This document shows, piece after piece, positions 42,685 to 52,129 of a stretch of DNA of 64,000 bases; the stretch's first letter is position 1, and each line of letters opens with the position of its first letter. The stretch comes from Dyadobacter sp. SG02 (GTDB taxonomy: Bacteria; Bacteroidota; Bacteroidia; Cytophagales; Spirosomataceae): NCBI RefSeq assembly GCF_900109045.1, contig NZ_FNYL01000018.1, positions 62,001 through 126,000 of the forward strand. The letters are read 5' to 3'. The position numbers and the translations under genes were made by a program. The notes beneath the pieces are model-generated. The model saw only the letters and a list, made by a program, of their open reading frames with translations. It made no database searches and had not been told where the DNA came from.

Positions 42685-44181
42685 TCAAACACCATTAGTG
42701 AGTTCCAGGCTTGCTTCGTAGACGGTCCCGTTTGTCTGGACCGATAGGCGATGCCTTCCTGGATAAATCAAATTTATGCGTTTTTTAAGATTAGTCAGTC
42801 CAATACCTGCTTGATTACCGGATAACTGATCAAAAGAGTTCGAGCATGTAAAAACCAGCTTTTCCAGCTGAACCGTCAGTGATATGTGCAAGAACGCCTG
42901 CCCATCTGCCGGTTCGATCCCATGTTTGAATGCGTTTTCGATCAAAACGATTAAAAGAAGGGGAGCAATGAGAAAATTATTGTCTTCGATATCGGTCTGG
43001 AACCGAATGTCATGACCCGGTTTGAGCCGTATCGACTGCAAATGAAGATAATTTTCCAAGTAGGAAACTTCATCACCGATCGGTACAAATGCTTCTTTGC
43101 CTTTATAGATAACGTACCGCATAAGATCTGAAAGCTGCAAAATGCTTTCTGGCGTCTTTTCGGAACGCGTCAGGCTCAATGCGTACAGGTTATTGAGTGT
43201 ATTAAAGAAAAAATGCGGGTTAAGCTGCTGTTTTAGCAGATCCAGTTCAGCTACGGATTTCTCGTGTTGCAAAGCCGTGATAAGGGAGTTCTGCCGTGCC
43301 CATTGTATGGCCAGAAGCACCGGAAGGCTCACCATCAGGATCAGCATCGCACCGAATGCATTTTCAGCGACAAACGGATTGGCCGAGAACACGCCGCCCA
43401 GCACTTTGCTAAATGGCAAACTGACGAGCAGTTGCCCCAGGACCGGATAGGTTATGCCAATTAGCGCGCCTGAGCAAAGCACATATTGCAGAATGCCCCC
43501 GTCTTTCAAAATGCGAGCAACCAACCACCGGCTATTGACATAAAAGAAAAAATACCCTGCCAGGTACATCAATAGCAGTTGGAGGGAATAGCTGATAAAT
43601 ATGGGAAAGCGCGCGGCAATTTTCAGCAGATGTATCTCAAAACCGATAAGCAACTGACTCTTGGAATGGTATAGTGGATTATCCAGGCTGGAAACGGCCA
43701 TTGCGCCCAGCAACAGCGCGAGCCCGGTGATGCTGATTAGCACGGCCTTTTCAAGGCTCAGCTTACGCACCCATTTTTTGAGACGCAATCTTCCGAAATA
43801 TTGGTTTTCAATCACCAATATGCATTCTAGCATCGATACGCAAATGCCGCCTATAAATAACACAGTCCACAAAAAATGCGGGGGGCTCATCTGAATGCCG
43901 GACAAGAGCAATAGTAGGGGCAAGTAACCGAGGTAGCAGGCAAGCCATGCCCGCCGGTTTCGCTTTTCGAAACGTCCTTGACCGCTATGCTCCCGCAGCC
44001 AGGTAATGGCAAGGACTGGTGAGAAGAACCCTATTAGTGCCGCGAGTGACTGAAAATATTCATCCCACGGATCGTGCTGATCAATCGTAAAACCGATTGA
44101 AATCCAACAGAATAACCCCACATAAAGCCAGGTATCTTTTTGTCGGGCCAGCGTCTTAATGAAATTCCCTATGACAGCCAT
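42685..44181 (-). CDS. LytS/YehU-type sensor histidine kinase
   Basis: 498 residues starting at ATG 44181. The N-terminal 290 residues carry about seven or eight membrane helices. Then comes the phosphoacceptor motif LNPHFFFNTLNNLYALSL (His near residue 310), followed by LMRYVIYKGKEAFVPIGDE and the ATPase part (LLLIVLIENAFKHGI, GIGLTNLKKRINLIY). This is the 5TM/LytS-like kinase type, which signals through LytTR regulators. No response regulator lies directly beside it; the LytTR gene at 54647 is too far to be certain. Confidence 0.9.
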   Translation of the reverse strand: MAVIGNFIKTLARQKDTWLYVGLFCWISIGFTIDQHDPWDEYFQSLAALIGFFSPVLAITWLREHSGQGRFEKRNRRAWLACYLGYLPLLLLLSGIQMSPPHFLWTVLFIGGICVSMLECILVIENQYFGRLRLKKWVRKLSLEKAVLISITGLALLLGAMAVSSLDNPLYHSKSQLLIGFEIHLLKIAARFPIFISYSLQLLLMYLAGYFFFYVNSRWLVARILKDGGILQYVLCSGALIGITYPVLGQLLVSLPFSKVLGGVFSANPFVAENAFGAMLILMVSLPVLLAIQWARQNSLITALQHEKSVAELDLLKQQLNPHFFFNTLNNLYALSLTRSEKTPESILQLSDLMRYVIYKGKEAFVPIGDEVSYLENYLHLQSIRLKPGHDIRFQTDIEDNNFLIAPLLLIVLIENAFKHGIEPADGQAFLHISLTVQLEKLVFTCSNSFDQLSGNQAGIGLTNLKKRINLIYPGRHRLSVQTNGTVYEASLELTNGV

Positions 44182-44330
44182 GCTGCAAAGGAACTAGCCG
44201 GCGCGCTTGCCGTCAAAAAATAGTGACGAACGTCGCGATTTTGGTGATATAGGTAAGGTTAAGATTGGGAATTGCAACTCTTGGATAGATTAAAGACAAG
44301 TAGGGAATGGGTCAAAAACGAGTAAATTTA

Positions 44331-44381
44331 GGATTCAATTCCTAACTTTACATATTCTATTTAACATAATGTAATTTATAC
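44331..44381. repeat. Dispersed repeat, copy 2
   Basis: Matches 30429-30478 over about 50 bases, including the identical core TTCTATTTAACATAA, with small changes on both sides. A short TTAGGA...TCCTAA inverted repeat overlaps its start. Confidence 0.5.
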
Positions 44382-44629
44382 AACAAGTAAAGTTTTGTCT
44401 TATTCATCTAATTTTGATCATAAATGGATAATTGAATTGTACTTATTGAGGTTAGACAGATTACGAATGCTCTCGTATGTTACAATCCTGTCACCGCACT
44501 GGGAAAGGGTTGGTACCTATTTCTCATCCATTGTGACCGTTCGATAAAATAATGATAATCGATATGTAAGCTGAGAGATACATCGGCTTCTTTGATTAGT
44601 CAACAATATTATCGATATGATTATGAGGA

Positions 44630-45169
44630 TATTATGTTTGCTTCAAACTGCTTCAATGTTGGCTGTACTTTTCCTCGCAAGGCCTTTTTCACAACATTCC
44701 GGATCCTGATCCGTTTGCCAACTGTCAGCGCGTCGATGGGACCGACCGCGCTTTGCCCAGCGAATTTGAAATCATAAAATTAGAATTCTTGCGTAACAAA
44801 ACTAATAATGTAATCAGGACTTTCTTACCGGGCGACAGTACGATCGGATTACCGATCAATGCTGCGCTTCGCGCTGAATGGGAATCCATGCATGCTGTCT
44901 ACGTAAAGCGAATTGCGCCGGCCTCATTCCAACCTGTGGGCGGATATGACATCGTACCTTACCAACTGTCCCCCCCTTACTTCCAGGATTTCCTTACCCA
45001 CCGGCCTACGACGATCTTATTGGAGGTCCGTTCGGATTGAATTCCCCGCCGGCGACGGCAAACGACCCACTCGATATGAGCATGGCCGTAGATGAGACAT
45101 GCAGTTATGAATCTTCGATTCAGTTGCTATTCGATGTCGAATCTTACGAAGGTCAGTATTTTGGGTAGC
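44630..45169 (+). pseudogene. Remnant of a secreted protein gene, at least two frameshifts
   Basis: Three reading frames follow one another with protein-like composition. The first has a signal-like stretch (LLQTASMLAVLFLARPFSQ). The second, 44690-45040, contains ALPSEFEIIKLEFLRNKTNN and AEWESMHAVYVKRIAPAS. The third continues to a TAG at 45169 with PGFPYPPAYDDLIGGPFG, TANDPLDMSMAVDE and LFDVESYEGQYFG. The proline-glycine rich end fits a surface or secreted protein. I do not recognise the family. A shorter fragment, 45239-45358 (RLKDIHETKIGIRLAFDCEP), may be more of it. Confidence 0.45.
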
Positions 45170-46080
45170 TAATGATCGGAATCATTAAAAACACGACTGC
45201 TTAAAAGTTACTGCAAGAACCTTATATTTACGATAGACTTAAAGATATCCACGAAACAAAGATTGGAATAAGGTTAGCCTTCGACTGTGAGCCTGGCGCA
45301 ATTGCTATTGATGTCGGCTTCCGGAAGTTTATTTTTCAATTAACGGATCTTACCTAAAACGTTATGATAATATTAACTCTACTAAAAGGGTCTTCGCTGT
45401 CGGCTTTGTTGCTTACGGCAATGGCCTGATGGCTCTCTTTTAACATAACCACAAGTTATATATTGTTTGCGCCGTGATATATGAAAATGAAGAGAGTCGG
45501 AATCTCTTCCAACCCTTTCCATTCTTGGTTATATTACACCCAACCATCCACCTCCTTTCCAAGCTCCTGCAAAAAGCGTCCTAACTGTACCCAGAAAAGA
45601 GGATCCTTCAACCTGGTCCAGAAGTTCACAGGGAATTTTAAGCCGCCCATGTCGGATGGTCGATCAGTTGCAGTTGAGCGGGATTCGGAGTCCTGATTTC
45701 CGACCTGAGGATTGGGATTCGCTTCCGGTCGTCGACGGCTGGTATATTTGCTTCGCTTGCGTCTTACCTTTCTGGCGGTCCTTGATTTTTGGCTACTCGC
45801 CTGGGTCACATGTCCTTGCTCAGAATCACTCCCTTGGCGTTGTCGTACTTGAGTTGAGTTTAAACTATCGTCTCGCATGCCCGAGTCTTACTTTTTAGGT
45901 GAGAAGACTCCTGACAAAAATGAGGTGGATACTATTCAATGGGAACGATACCTACGCTGCACTTTTGCAGGTAAAAGCATCATTCCCAACGCACGGGCAT
46001 CGAAAGTGAAGGTACTTGTCTAACGTAGGGTATTCATAAAACTAGCTTGGTCCCGTGGAACTCCAAACTAAATGAGCTTC

Positions 46081-46105
46081 CAGTGGGCATCGGGCGAGCC
46101 CACTG
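46081..46105. repeat. 8-bp hairpin
   Basis: CAGTGGGC and GCCCACTG are exact reverse complements around a 9-base loop. No T-run follows and no gene ends here. Confidence 0.4.
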
Positions 46106-46728
46106 ACAAAAGAACATGAGAAATACTTTAGTTGTTCCAGCGAATGAAAAAAAACTGCTCCCCGCCTATTTTCCGGAGTTACTCCGGATAAGAACCTTGG
46201 CCGGGAATAGCCCAGTTAAATTTCGTGGTTCTTTTGATTGGATTGATGCAGCGTCAACCCAGCAATTTCAGGCGCAACCGCCGTTGCACGTAGTGTTATC
46301 TAATCAATAGTTTCTACATAGTTGAATTATATAGCAGCTTATTGTAGAAGTAAATTGTTAATTACTATTACAAAATTCTATAACGTGTACAATATATCGT
46401 TAGCCCATGTAGGAATTTAATGCAACTTGTCATTTGGGATATCTCATCTGACCCCAACCACGCCAAATCAATGGACAATCAGAAATTCAATTTTCCATCT
46501 GAAAACTTCAAAATTGGTAATTTGTGTAATTATACAAAGAAAGAATTTTGATAATCCCAGAATTTCAATTGTGTCAATAATATTCAGTTGTAACCTGACG
46601 GGAATATTTGTAGTTTTGACTTATAAGCCAATCGGGTCTGGGGAACCTCTGACTACTCTTACGGTTGGGTACGTTACCAGACTTCATTTCTGGCGGAAAA
46701 TTCAAAAATATCTAAAAATAATAAAAGG

Positions 46729-46756
46729 TTGCGAGACGTTCCCACAACCTTCTTTT
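46729..46756 (+). terminator. Intrinsic terminator
   Basis: AAAAGGTTG and CAACCTTC with a loop of about 13 bases, followed by TTTTT. No intact gene lies upstream on this strand, so it may end an unseen RNA or a remnant. Confidence 0.55.
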
Positions 46757-46801
46757 TAAGTGTCATTAAGATATTTAAATTTTTGAGCTGGTATTTTCAC
46801 T

Positions 46802-46837
46802 AACCTCCGGGGTCTCGATACCCTGGGGGTTTTTTAT
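46802..46837 (+). terminator. Strong intrinsic terminator
   Basis: AACCTCCGGGG, an 8-base loop, CCCTGGGGGTT with mismatches, then TTTTT. The GC-rich stem plus T-run makes it a clear rho-independent terminator. No gene is seen upstream on the plus strand. Confidence 0.65.
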
Positions 46838-47961
46838 TGTACTTAATTATATATGTAGATTAGTTTTCAATGCGAGATAATGTTGATCATAACTACGGTG
46901 ACGCTGTGCTGCATCACGTCTCCGAGCTATTTGAGTCAGGAATGTACTTGCAACAATGAACCCTGCTTGTCTGTTATAGACTTTAAAAGCAGCTGAGGTT
47001 ACGGGTAATGTTAGGTTCATTATGAGATTGCAAATTGCCTTTTTTCTACAAATAATTGTATTATTTTAGCAACGTTATCTGTGTTTTTCAATCGAGCCAC
47101 GAAGGTAGAAAAAAATATTTTTATATCCTATACTGTCGGTGTATTATACTTCTAACTAAATCCATGAGCATTAAGATTTGAGGTTCGGATTGTGTCTATA
47201 TTCAAACTTAGATAAAGAAAATATATAAAGCAAGCCATAAAATAAGTTGAAAAATTTTGTTTTTATCTAATAATTGTGCAAATTCAGATATATATTATAT
47301 TTTTATTAGAATATATATGAATAATCCTTGAAATGCTTGTTAATATAACTAAAATTCTTGACCTTCGAGGTTTTTTTTAAAAGCCTGCACCTCAAAAAAG
47401 TTGAATATTTTTTACACTTTTTATTTCAAGGATACTCATAATGTGTCATTTCCTACTTTTTGACAAGTCTAAAAATATATTAAGGCGGTATAATTTAGCT
47501 TGTTACGGAATAGATTAAGAATATGAAAGTGACACTACTCCATAGAGATTTACCCATATTTCTGCGATTTTTGCGTGGATGAATAAGTAGCTAAGCTTAA
47601 CCTGCTTGCTAAATGATGCGTCAAACTGCGCGAGTGCTTTCAAAGTCGTACGCCATGGCGTTTGGTTCATAATTCAGATTTCGCGTCATGCTGAATATTT
47701 TAATGACCGTATCTAATCAACGAGGTACAAATTGGTTCAAGCTGGTCACCGTAGTTACGAAGTAGTATATTACCGACTAACCCAGGGGAAAAGATTGTCC
47801 GAAGAGGCAAATTACAGAAGTCAACTTCAAGTGTGATAACCCCGTGTACCATCTTGGGCAGCATCGCTTCAATCAACAATAGCACCGACAAGCTGGGGGA
47901 ACTTCTGTTGTTTCCTATTCCGTTCATTGTTGATATAAGTTGCGTGTCATAATAATTTTAA

Positions 47962-48861
47962 ATGGGCAAAAATCCCAACCCGGTGATCAGTGAGTATCAT
48001 TTGAATATTAACCAGCCTGCTGCAATGCAGATTGGCATTTATGATTTGCGGTCATACCTGACAAGATACATTACCGTTGCATCACGCCCCCACATCCACA
48101 GCTATTACCAGATTATCTGGTTCAAATCCGGTTTTGGCAAACATTTCGTCGATTTTCAAGAGTATGATGTTATCGAAGATGCCATGTTTTTCATTGGCAA
48201 GGGGCAAGTGCATTATTTTGATGATAACACGGACTATGATGGTGTTCTGATCCATTTTAACGAGCTTTTTGTTTCTAAGGCTGATAGTGAGCTTAATTTC
48301 TTCCTTAAATGCGATTTGTTCAACAACCCTTTTCAGCTCCCATCCTGTTGTGTGGCCGGAGAAAATAACGATCGGCTGGAACTGGTCCTTGATTTGATGA
48401 GAACCGAAATATCAGAGGTGAATTCTTTTGGTCGCGATGATATGTTGCAGGCATTCCTGAAAACTTTCCTGATCCAGGTCCAACGTAAAAAAAATGCTTA
48501 TGAACAGACTCAGGGAAAGACGCCCTTTATTGTAAATGGTAAGCGGGCGCAGCTGGTGCGGTTTGTAAATCTGATCGATGAAAATTTTACCAAAGGGCTA
48601 AATGTGTCAGATTATGCCTCACAGCTGAATATATCGGCCAGGACCTTATCAGACCTGACAAATCAAACTCTGAACAAAACACCCTCCCAAATGATCCAGG
48701 AGCGGGTTACCTTGGAGGCCCAGCGCCTGCTTGTTCATTCCAGCCAGCAGATTAGTCAGATTGGTTACCGGCTGGGCTTTGAAGACCCATCGTATTTTGT
48801 TAAATTTTTCAAAAAGCATTCCGGAGTGTCACCCTCCGAATTCCGGCGCTCGGTTTCCTAA
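47962..48861 (+). CDS. AraC-family transcriptional regulator
   Basis: 299 residues starting at ATG 47962. The N-terminal cupin-like sensing part is present (HSYYQIIWFKSGFGKHFVDF), and the C-terminal double HTH is complete: LNVSDYASQLNISARTLSDL and QISQIGYRLGFEDPSYFVKF, then KKHSGVSPSEFRR. Full length for the family. It lies 103 bases upstream of an SDR gene on the same strand, its most likely target. The inducer cannot be told. Confidence 0.9.
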   Translation: MGKNPNPVISEYHLNINQPAAMQIGIYDLRSYLTRYITVASRPHIHSYYQIIWFKSGFGKHFVDFQEYDVIEDAMFFIGKGQVHYFDDNTDYDGVLIHFNELFVSKADSELNFFLKCDLFNNPFQLPSCCVAGENNDRLELVLDLMRTEISEVNSFGRDDMLQAFLKTFLIQVQRKKNAYEQTQGKTPFIVNGKRAQLVRFVNLIDENFTKGLNVSDYASQLNISARTLSDLTNQTLNKTPSQMIQERVTLEAQRLLVHSSQQISQIGYRLGFEDPSYFVKFFKKHSGVSPSEFRRSVS

Positions 48862-48964
48862 AAGTACCAGCACTTTTCAAATTCATCCATTTCTTCCGGC
48901 GGTGGTTCATGCGAGCTTTGCACTGTTGATTTTTGATTATTAAAACAGTTCAATATAGCTTATT

Positions 48965-49717
48965 ATGAAACCACAAGCATTGATTATCGGTGGGACTACC
49001 GGCATTGGAAAGGCCACTGCCACCCTGCTGACGCAAAGAGGGATTGAAGTCATCGTCGTAGGAAGGGCGGGGCGAAACCAGTCGGATATTTCGGACCTTA
49101 CCGGCACAGGCAATGTCCGGAAAGTTGAACTGGACCTTCACGATTTTGGCCAAGTGGATGTGTTTACGCAAAGCCTTTCCAAACTTGTCCCCAATTTGCG
49201 GTACCTGGTTAACGCCGCGGGTTATTTCAGCCCCAAAAGCTTCCTGGACCATACCACGGACGAGTACGATGCCTATCATCATTTTAACAAAGCTTTTTTC
49301 TTCATCACCCAGACTGCCGCCAGGATTATGACAGGCAATGGCGGGGGCTCAATAGTGAATGTGGGATCCATGTGGGGACATCAGGCCATTAAAGCGACAC
49401 CTTCGTCTGCGTATTCGATGGCAAAGGCTGGCTTGCATAGCCTGACGCAACACCTGGCAATGGAGCTGGCAGAAAGCAACATTAGGGTTAACGCCGTGGC
49501 TCCCGCCGTTGTTCTAACGCCAATTTATGGTGCCTTTATCGAGCCGAATAAAATTGAGGAAACCTTACAAGGATTCAACGAATTTCATCCGATAGGAAGA
49601 ATTGGCAAACCAGAGGATGTGGCCAATACGATAGATTTTCTCTTGTCAGAACAGGCAAGCTGGGTGACAGGGGCAATTTGGGATGTAGACGGTGGGGTAA
49701 TGGCAGGCAGAAATTAA
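48965..49717 (+). CDS. SDR-family oxidoreductase
   Basis: 250 residues starting at ATG 48965. Rossmann motif IIGGTTGIGKATA (TGxxxGxG type) near residues 6-18, the NAAG motif (YLVNAAGYF), a catalytic Ser (NVGSMWGH), and YSMAKAG (Tyr-x3-Lys). The C-terminus has the usual RIGKPEDVANTIDFLLS and GAIWDVDGG. It is a classical NAD(P)-dependent oxidoreductase; the substrate is unknown. Followed by a terminator at 49761. Confidence 0.9.
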   Translation: MKPQALIIGGTTGIGKATATLLTQRGIEVIVVGRAGRNQSDISDLTGTGNVRKVELDLHDFGQVDVFTQSLSKLVPNLRYLVNAAGYFSPKSFLDHTTDEYDAYHHFNKAFFFITQTAARIMTGNGGGSIVNVGSMWGHQAIKATPSSAYSMAKAGLHSLTQHLAMELAESNIRVNAVAPAVVLTPIYGAFIEPNKIEETLQGFNEFHPIGRIGKPEDVANTIDFLLSEQASWVTGAIWDVDGGVMAGRN

Positions 49718-49760
49718 AAATAGGCAGTGATGGTCGGTCATTCTATCAACTGATTACAAA

Positions 49761-49784
49761 GGTCCGGTTTGTTAAAACCGGATC
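49761..49784 (+). terminator. Intrinsic terminator after the SDR gene
   Basis: TCCGGTTT and AAACCGGA around a GTTA loop, extended by a further pair on each side, followed by a T/C-rich stretch (TTCCTTCTTAAT). It ends 67 bases after the SDR stop. Confidence 0.65.
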
Positions 49785-49984
49785 TTCCTTCTTAATCCTT
49801 CTTAATGTAATTGTTAGCTATATAGAGGGTTACGAAATAGTAGCCAAAAAGTGTCATTCGGTTACTATTTATCCATTCAGAAACAGCGTTTATCCCTTCA
49901 AAAGGAGTTTTCATCAGTTTTCGCTTAACTTCCGTAAACTTGTATATGAATTTTACAACATTCACCAATGTAAAATTCTATTCT

Positions 49985-50515
49985 ATGCTACTTTCTTTTA
50001 TTGACTTTCATCCGATTTGCAAGAATGTCAGCAAGCTGATATTGATCACACTACCGATCGCGATCATCTCCTCAATTGCACACGCACAGGTTGCAAGCGA
50101 TACAACGGATCGCCAGCAAGTTGGCGCTGATTCAATAAGTAACCCGGCGGCAAAATGGTACGCAAAGGAAACCATCTATTTGGTAGGAGGAAATATGTAC
50201 GTCAAAGATGGCAAGCCTCTCAAGGGCAAAAATGCATTGTTAAAAGAGTTCTCTATCTCTCCGGCTGGAATGAAGCTGTATGTGCGGTCCCGACGAATAC
50301 GTAATATATCGATGACGCTTTCTATTGCCGGGGCACTCGGAACTATTCTCTCAACGACCTCGAAGAATCGTGATAATCTAAAAGGACTAATGTGGACATC
50401 AATAGGTGTCGGTGTTGTATCATCTTGGGGAACCGCCTGGGCGAACAGTATGCGTGACCAAGCCCTTTGGACCAGAAATTATGACGCTATGTTGAAAATG
50501 GATAACGGAAAATAA
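49985..50515 (+). CDS. Hypothetical exported or membrane protein, about 176 aa
   Basis: ATG 49985 is the best start; upstream ATGs give a poor N-terminus. A signal peptide-like helix (LILITLPIAIISSIAHAQ) ends at AHAQ. The rest has ETIYLVGGNMYVKDGKPLKG and a second hydrophobic region around SMTLSIAGALGTILS and GLMWTSIGVGVVSSW, so it may be anchored in the envelope. Family unknown. Confidence 0.5.
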   Translation: MLLSFIDFHPICKNVSKLILITLPIAIISSIAHAQVASDTTDRQQVGADSISNPAAKWYAKETIYLVGGNMYVKDGKPLKGKNALLKEFSISPAGMKLYVRSRRIRNISMTLSIAGALGTILSTTSKNRDNLKGLMWTSIGVGVVSSWGTAWANSMRDQALWTRNYDAMLKMDNGK

Positions 50516-50559
50516 GGAAATTGAGATTATTTCCAGTCCGGTGTTTCTGTCCGTGTCGC

Positions 50560-51333
50560 CTATGACAAATTTAGATAGGAATCAACACCTGCCCGGGCCG
50601 CACGGGCCTCAAATATTTCAGAAACAGGTTGGCCTGAAAGCTGTGGTATGAGGTTTTCGGAAGATTCAAAACCGATCTCGGACTTATTTGTACCGATTAG
50701 TTCGGGAAAGACTTTGTCGCAAAAATTATCAAGCGATGCACCATGATTGCTATCTGGACCAGCGAGCGAGGTTTGGATAGCTGGTGGTATTAACTCTACT
50801 ACACGGCATGAAGTACCCGCAAGTGCATGGCGTAAGGTAATGGTGTAGCTATGTAGTGCAGCCTTACACGCGCTATAAACAGGCGCAAAAGCTTGTGGGA
50901 TGTATGCTCCTATGGAAGTCACATTGACTATCAGGGCCGGCTGGGCATTATTTAACAGTAACGGGATTAATAAATGATTGAGGTGAATTGGACCAGCAAG
51001 CAATATGTCAATTTCATTTTGGCGCTCTGTCCATTGGGCATTATCCCTGGCGAGTGGGATTCGACGCTGAATTCCGGCATTGTTAATAATAATGTTCAAA
51101 CGGCTCATTGATTGCCGAATATGGTTGGCCAAGACTTCTCTTTGTAAGGGGTCACTAATATCATTGATAAGGGTCTTCAAACCTGGTAATGCCTGTGAGG
51201 CCTTGACCAGTTTATCTTCGTTGCGCCCGGTGACCAATACCGTACTTCCAGCTTGTAAAAAGCGGCTGGCCAGTCCAAATCCGATACCGTCGCTGCCGCC
51301 GGTGATTAATACATTAGCTTGTTTGAGATCCAT
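50560..51333 (-). CDS. SDR-family oxidoreductase (DltE-like)
   Basis: 257 residues starting at ATG 51333. Motifs: ITGGSDGIGFGLASRF (nucleotide binding), INNAGIQRR (NNAG), a catalytic Ser in VNVTSIGAY, and YSACKAAL (Tyr-x3-Lys). The C-terminus has RVVELIPPAIQTSLAG, typical of the DltE-like SDR group. The substrate is unknown. It is convergent with the 176-aa gene and close to an AraC remnant at 51342. Confidence 0.85.
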   Translation of the reverse strand: MDLKQANVLITGGSDGIGFGLASRFLQAGSTVLVTGRNEDKLVKASQALPGLKTLINDISDPLQREVLANHIRQSMSRLNIIINNAGIQRRIPLARDNAQWTERQNEIDILLAGPIHLNHLLIPLLLNNAQPALIVNVTSIGAYIPQAFAPVYSACKAALHSYTITLRHALAGTSCRVVELIPPAIQTSLAGPDSNHGASLDNFCDKVFPELIGTNKSEIGFESSENLIPQLSGQPVSEIFEARAARAGVDSYLNLS

Positions 51334-51341
51334 GGTGTTTT

Positions 51342-51505
51342 CTATTTGTTAAACTTGTTTGGTTTCCAGGCAAAGTTAGGAACTGTCTGCCGTTTGAAAT
51401 GGTCACCGTTTAAGTATCTAAGAAGCATGTATTTAATTTGAGACAATTGGGCCCCGCGCTCAATCTGGGTTCTAAACTGCCTGGGCGTTAGGCCTATTTT
51501 TGGTT
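51342..51505 (-). pseudogene. Remnant of an AraC-family regulator C-terminus
   Basis: The frame from about 51500 down to a TAG at 51342 starts GLTPRQFRTQIERGAQ, which matches the last helix of the intact AraC gene at 55767 (GLTPKQFRTQIKRGTT). An in-frame stop lies directly upstream, so the HTH is lost. The tail continues with a diverged 35 residues. It is a degraded copy or an unequal duplication. Confidence 0.7.
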
Positions 51506-51594
51506 ACGGCCATACCGGGATACTCACCATGCCGCCACCGGATCTACTTCAGCAGGCGGCAGCAGATATCTGTACCTTATTTAAGCTATATCCA

Positions 51595-52080
51595 TTAGCT
51601 TCCTGACCAGTGCTGGGTAATTTCTTTGTCTGTATCCTGCCATGCACGCAGTACATCAAATGCTTCATCAAGTGGCTGGTATTTCACCGGGATAGCTTGT
51701 TGGTCGCGCTCTTTGAAAAGCTCCTGCAGGATAAAGGAATCATCAAAGCCTACTGCTGCTGCCTGCATTCCAGGAATTGCATAATAAACTTCTTTTACAT
51801 TGGCCCAGTAGATCGCACTCATGCACATTGGGCAGGGCTCGACGGTGGTGTACAATACACAATCCTCAAGACTCAACCGTTGTAATGTCTTGCAGGCCCT
51901 GCCTATCACGACAATTTCTGCATGTGCGGTCGGGTTTTGCTGCGTTAAGACCTCGTTATGGCCTTCGGCCACTATCAGGCCGTTTCTGGCGATCACGCAA
52001 CCGACTGGTAAACCTTTGCCCGAAGTTTGGGCCAATACGGAGAGTTTCATGGCCCTTTTCATATACGTCTTGTGCTTCAT
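51595..52080 (-). CDS. Nucleoside deaminase (CDA fold)
   Basis: 161 residues starting at ATG 52080. The zinc motifs are TAHAEIVVIG (H-A-E) and EPCPMCMSAIYWA (P-C-x2-C). The spacing and the trailing WAN-VKEVYYAIPG fit the tRNA-adenosine/guanine/cytosine deaminase group, here nearer to guanine deaminase or a related nucleobase deaminase than to TadA, in my estimate. It is a single gene; the AraC remnant and the SDR are its neighbours. Confidence 0.85.
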   Translation of the reverse strand: MKHKTYMKRAMKLSVLAQTSGKGLPVGCVIARNGLIVAEGHNEVLTQQNPTAHAEIVVIGRACKTLQRLSLEDCVLYTTVEPCPMCMSAIYWANVKEVYYAIPGMQAAAVGFDDSFILQELFKERDQQAIPVKYQPLDEAFDVLRAWQDTDKEITQHWSGS

Positions 52081-52129
52081 AATTTTTTCTCAGGCGGTAA
52101 TTTAACTATGTTCGGGTATTATGTACGGG

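Larger units (their letters stand above)
44182..47961. other. 3.8-kb gene-poor region with decayed remnants
   Basis: No intact gene of convincing composition was found. It holds a probable pseudogene (44630-45169) and a 41-codon fragment (45239-45358), a copy of a dispersed repeat (44331-44381), a hairpin (46081-46105) and two terminators (46729-46756 and 46802-46837). The rest is AT-rich, above all 46850-47500. Confidence 0.6.

Noticed and set aside
45534..45878. 114-aa minus-strand protein
   Set aside because: Low-complexity basic and serine-rich composition, no ribosome-binding site, inside the decayed region. No support beyond open length.
46427..46759. 110-aa plus-strand protein
   Set aside because: Runs through the terminator hairpin at 46729-46756 and has poor composition; not listed.
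47360..47400. Hairpin GAGGT...ACCTC near a T-run
   Set aside because: Only five base pairs with a long loop; too weak to call a terminator.
47700..47927. 75-aa minus-strand protein
   Set aside because: The C-terminal part looks faintly like the end of a glycoside hydrolase or lyase domain, but it is short and without a start context. It may be a fragment.
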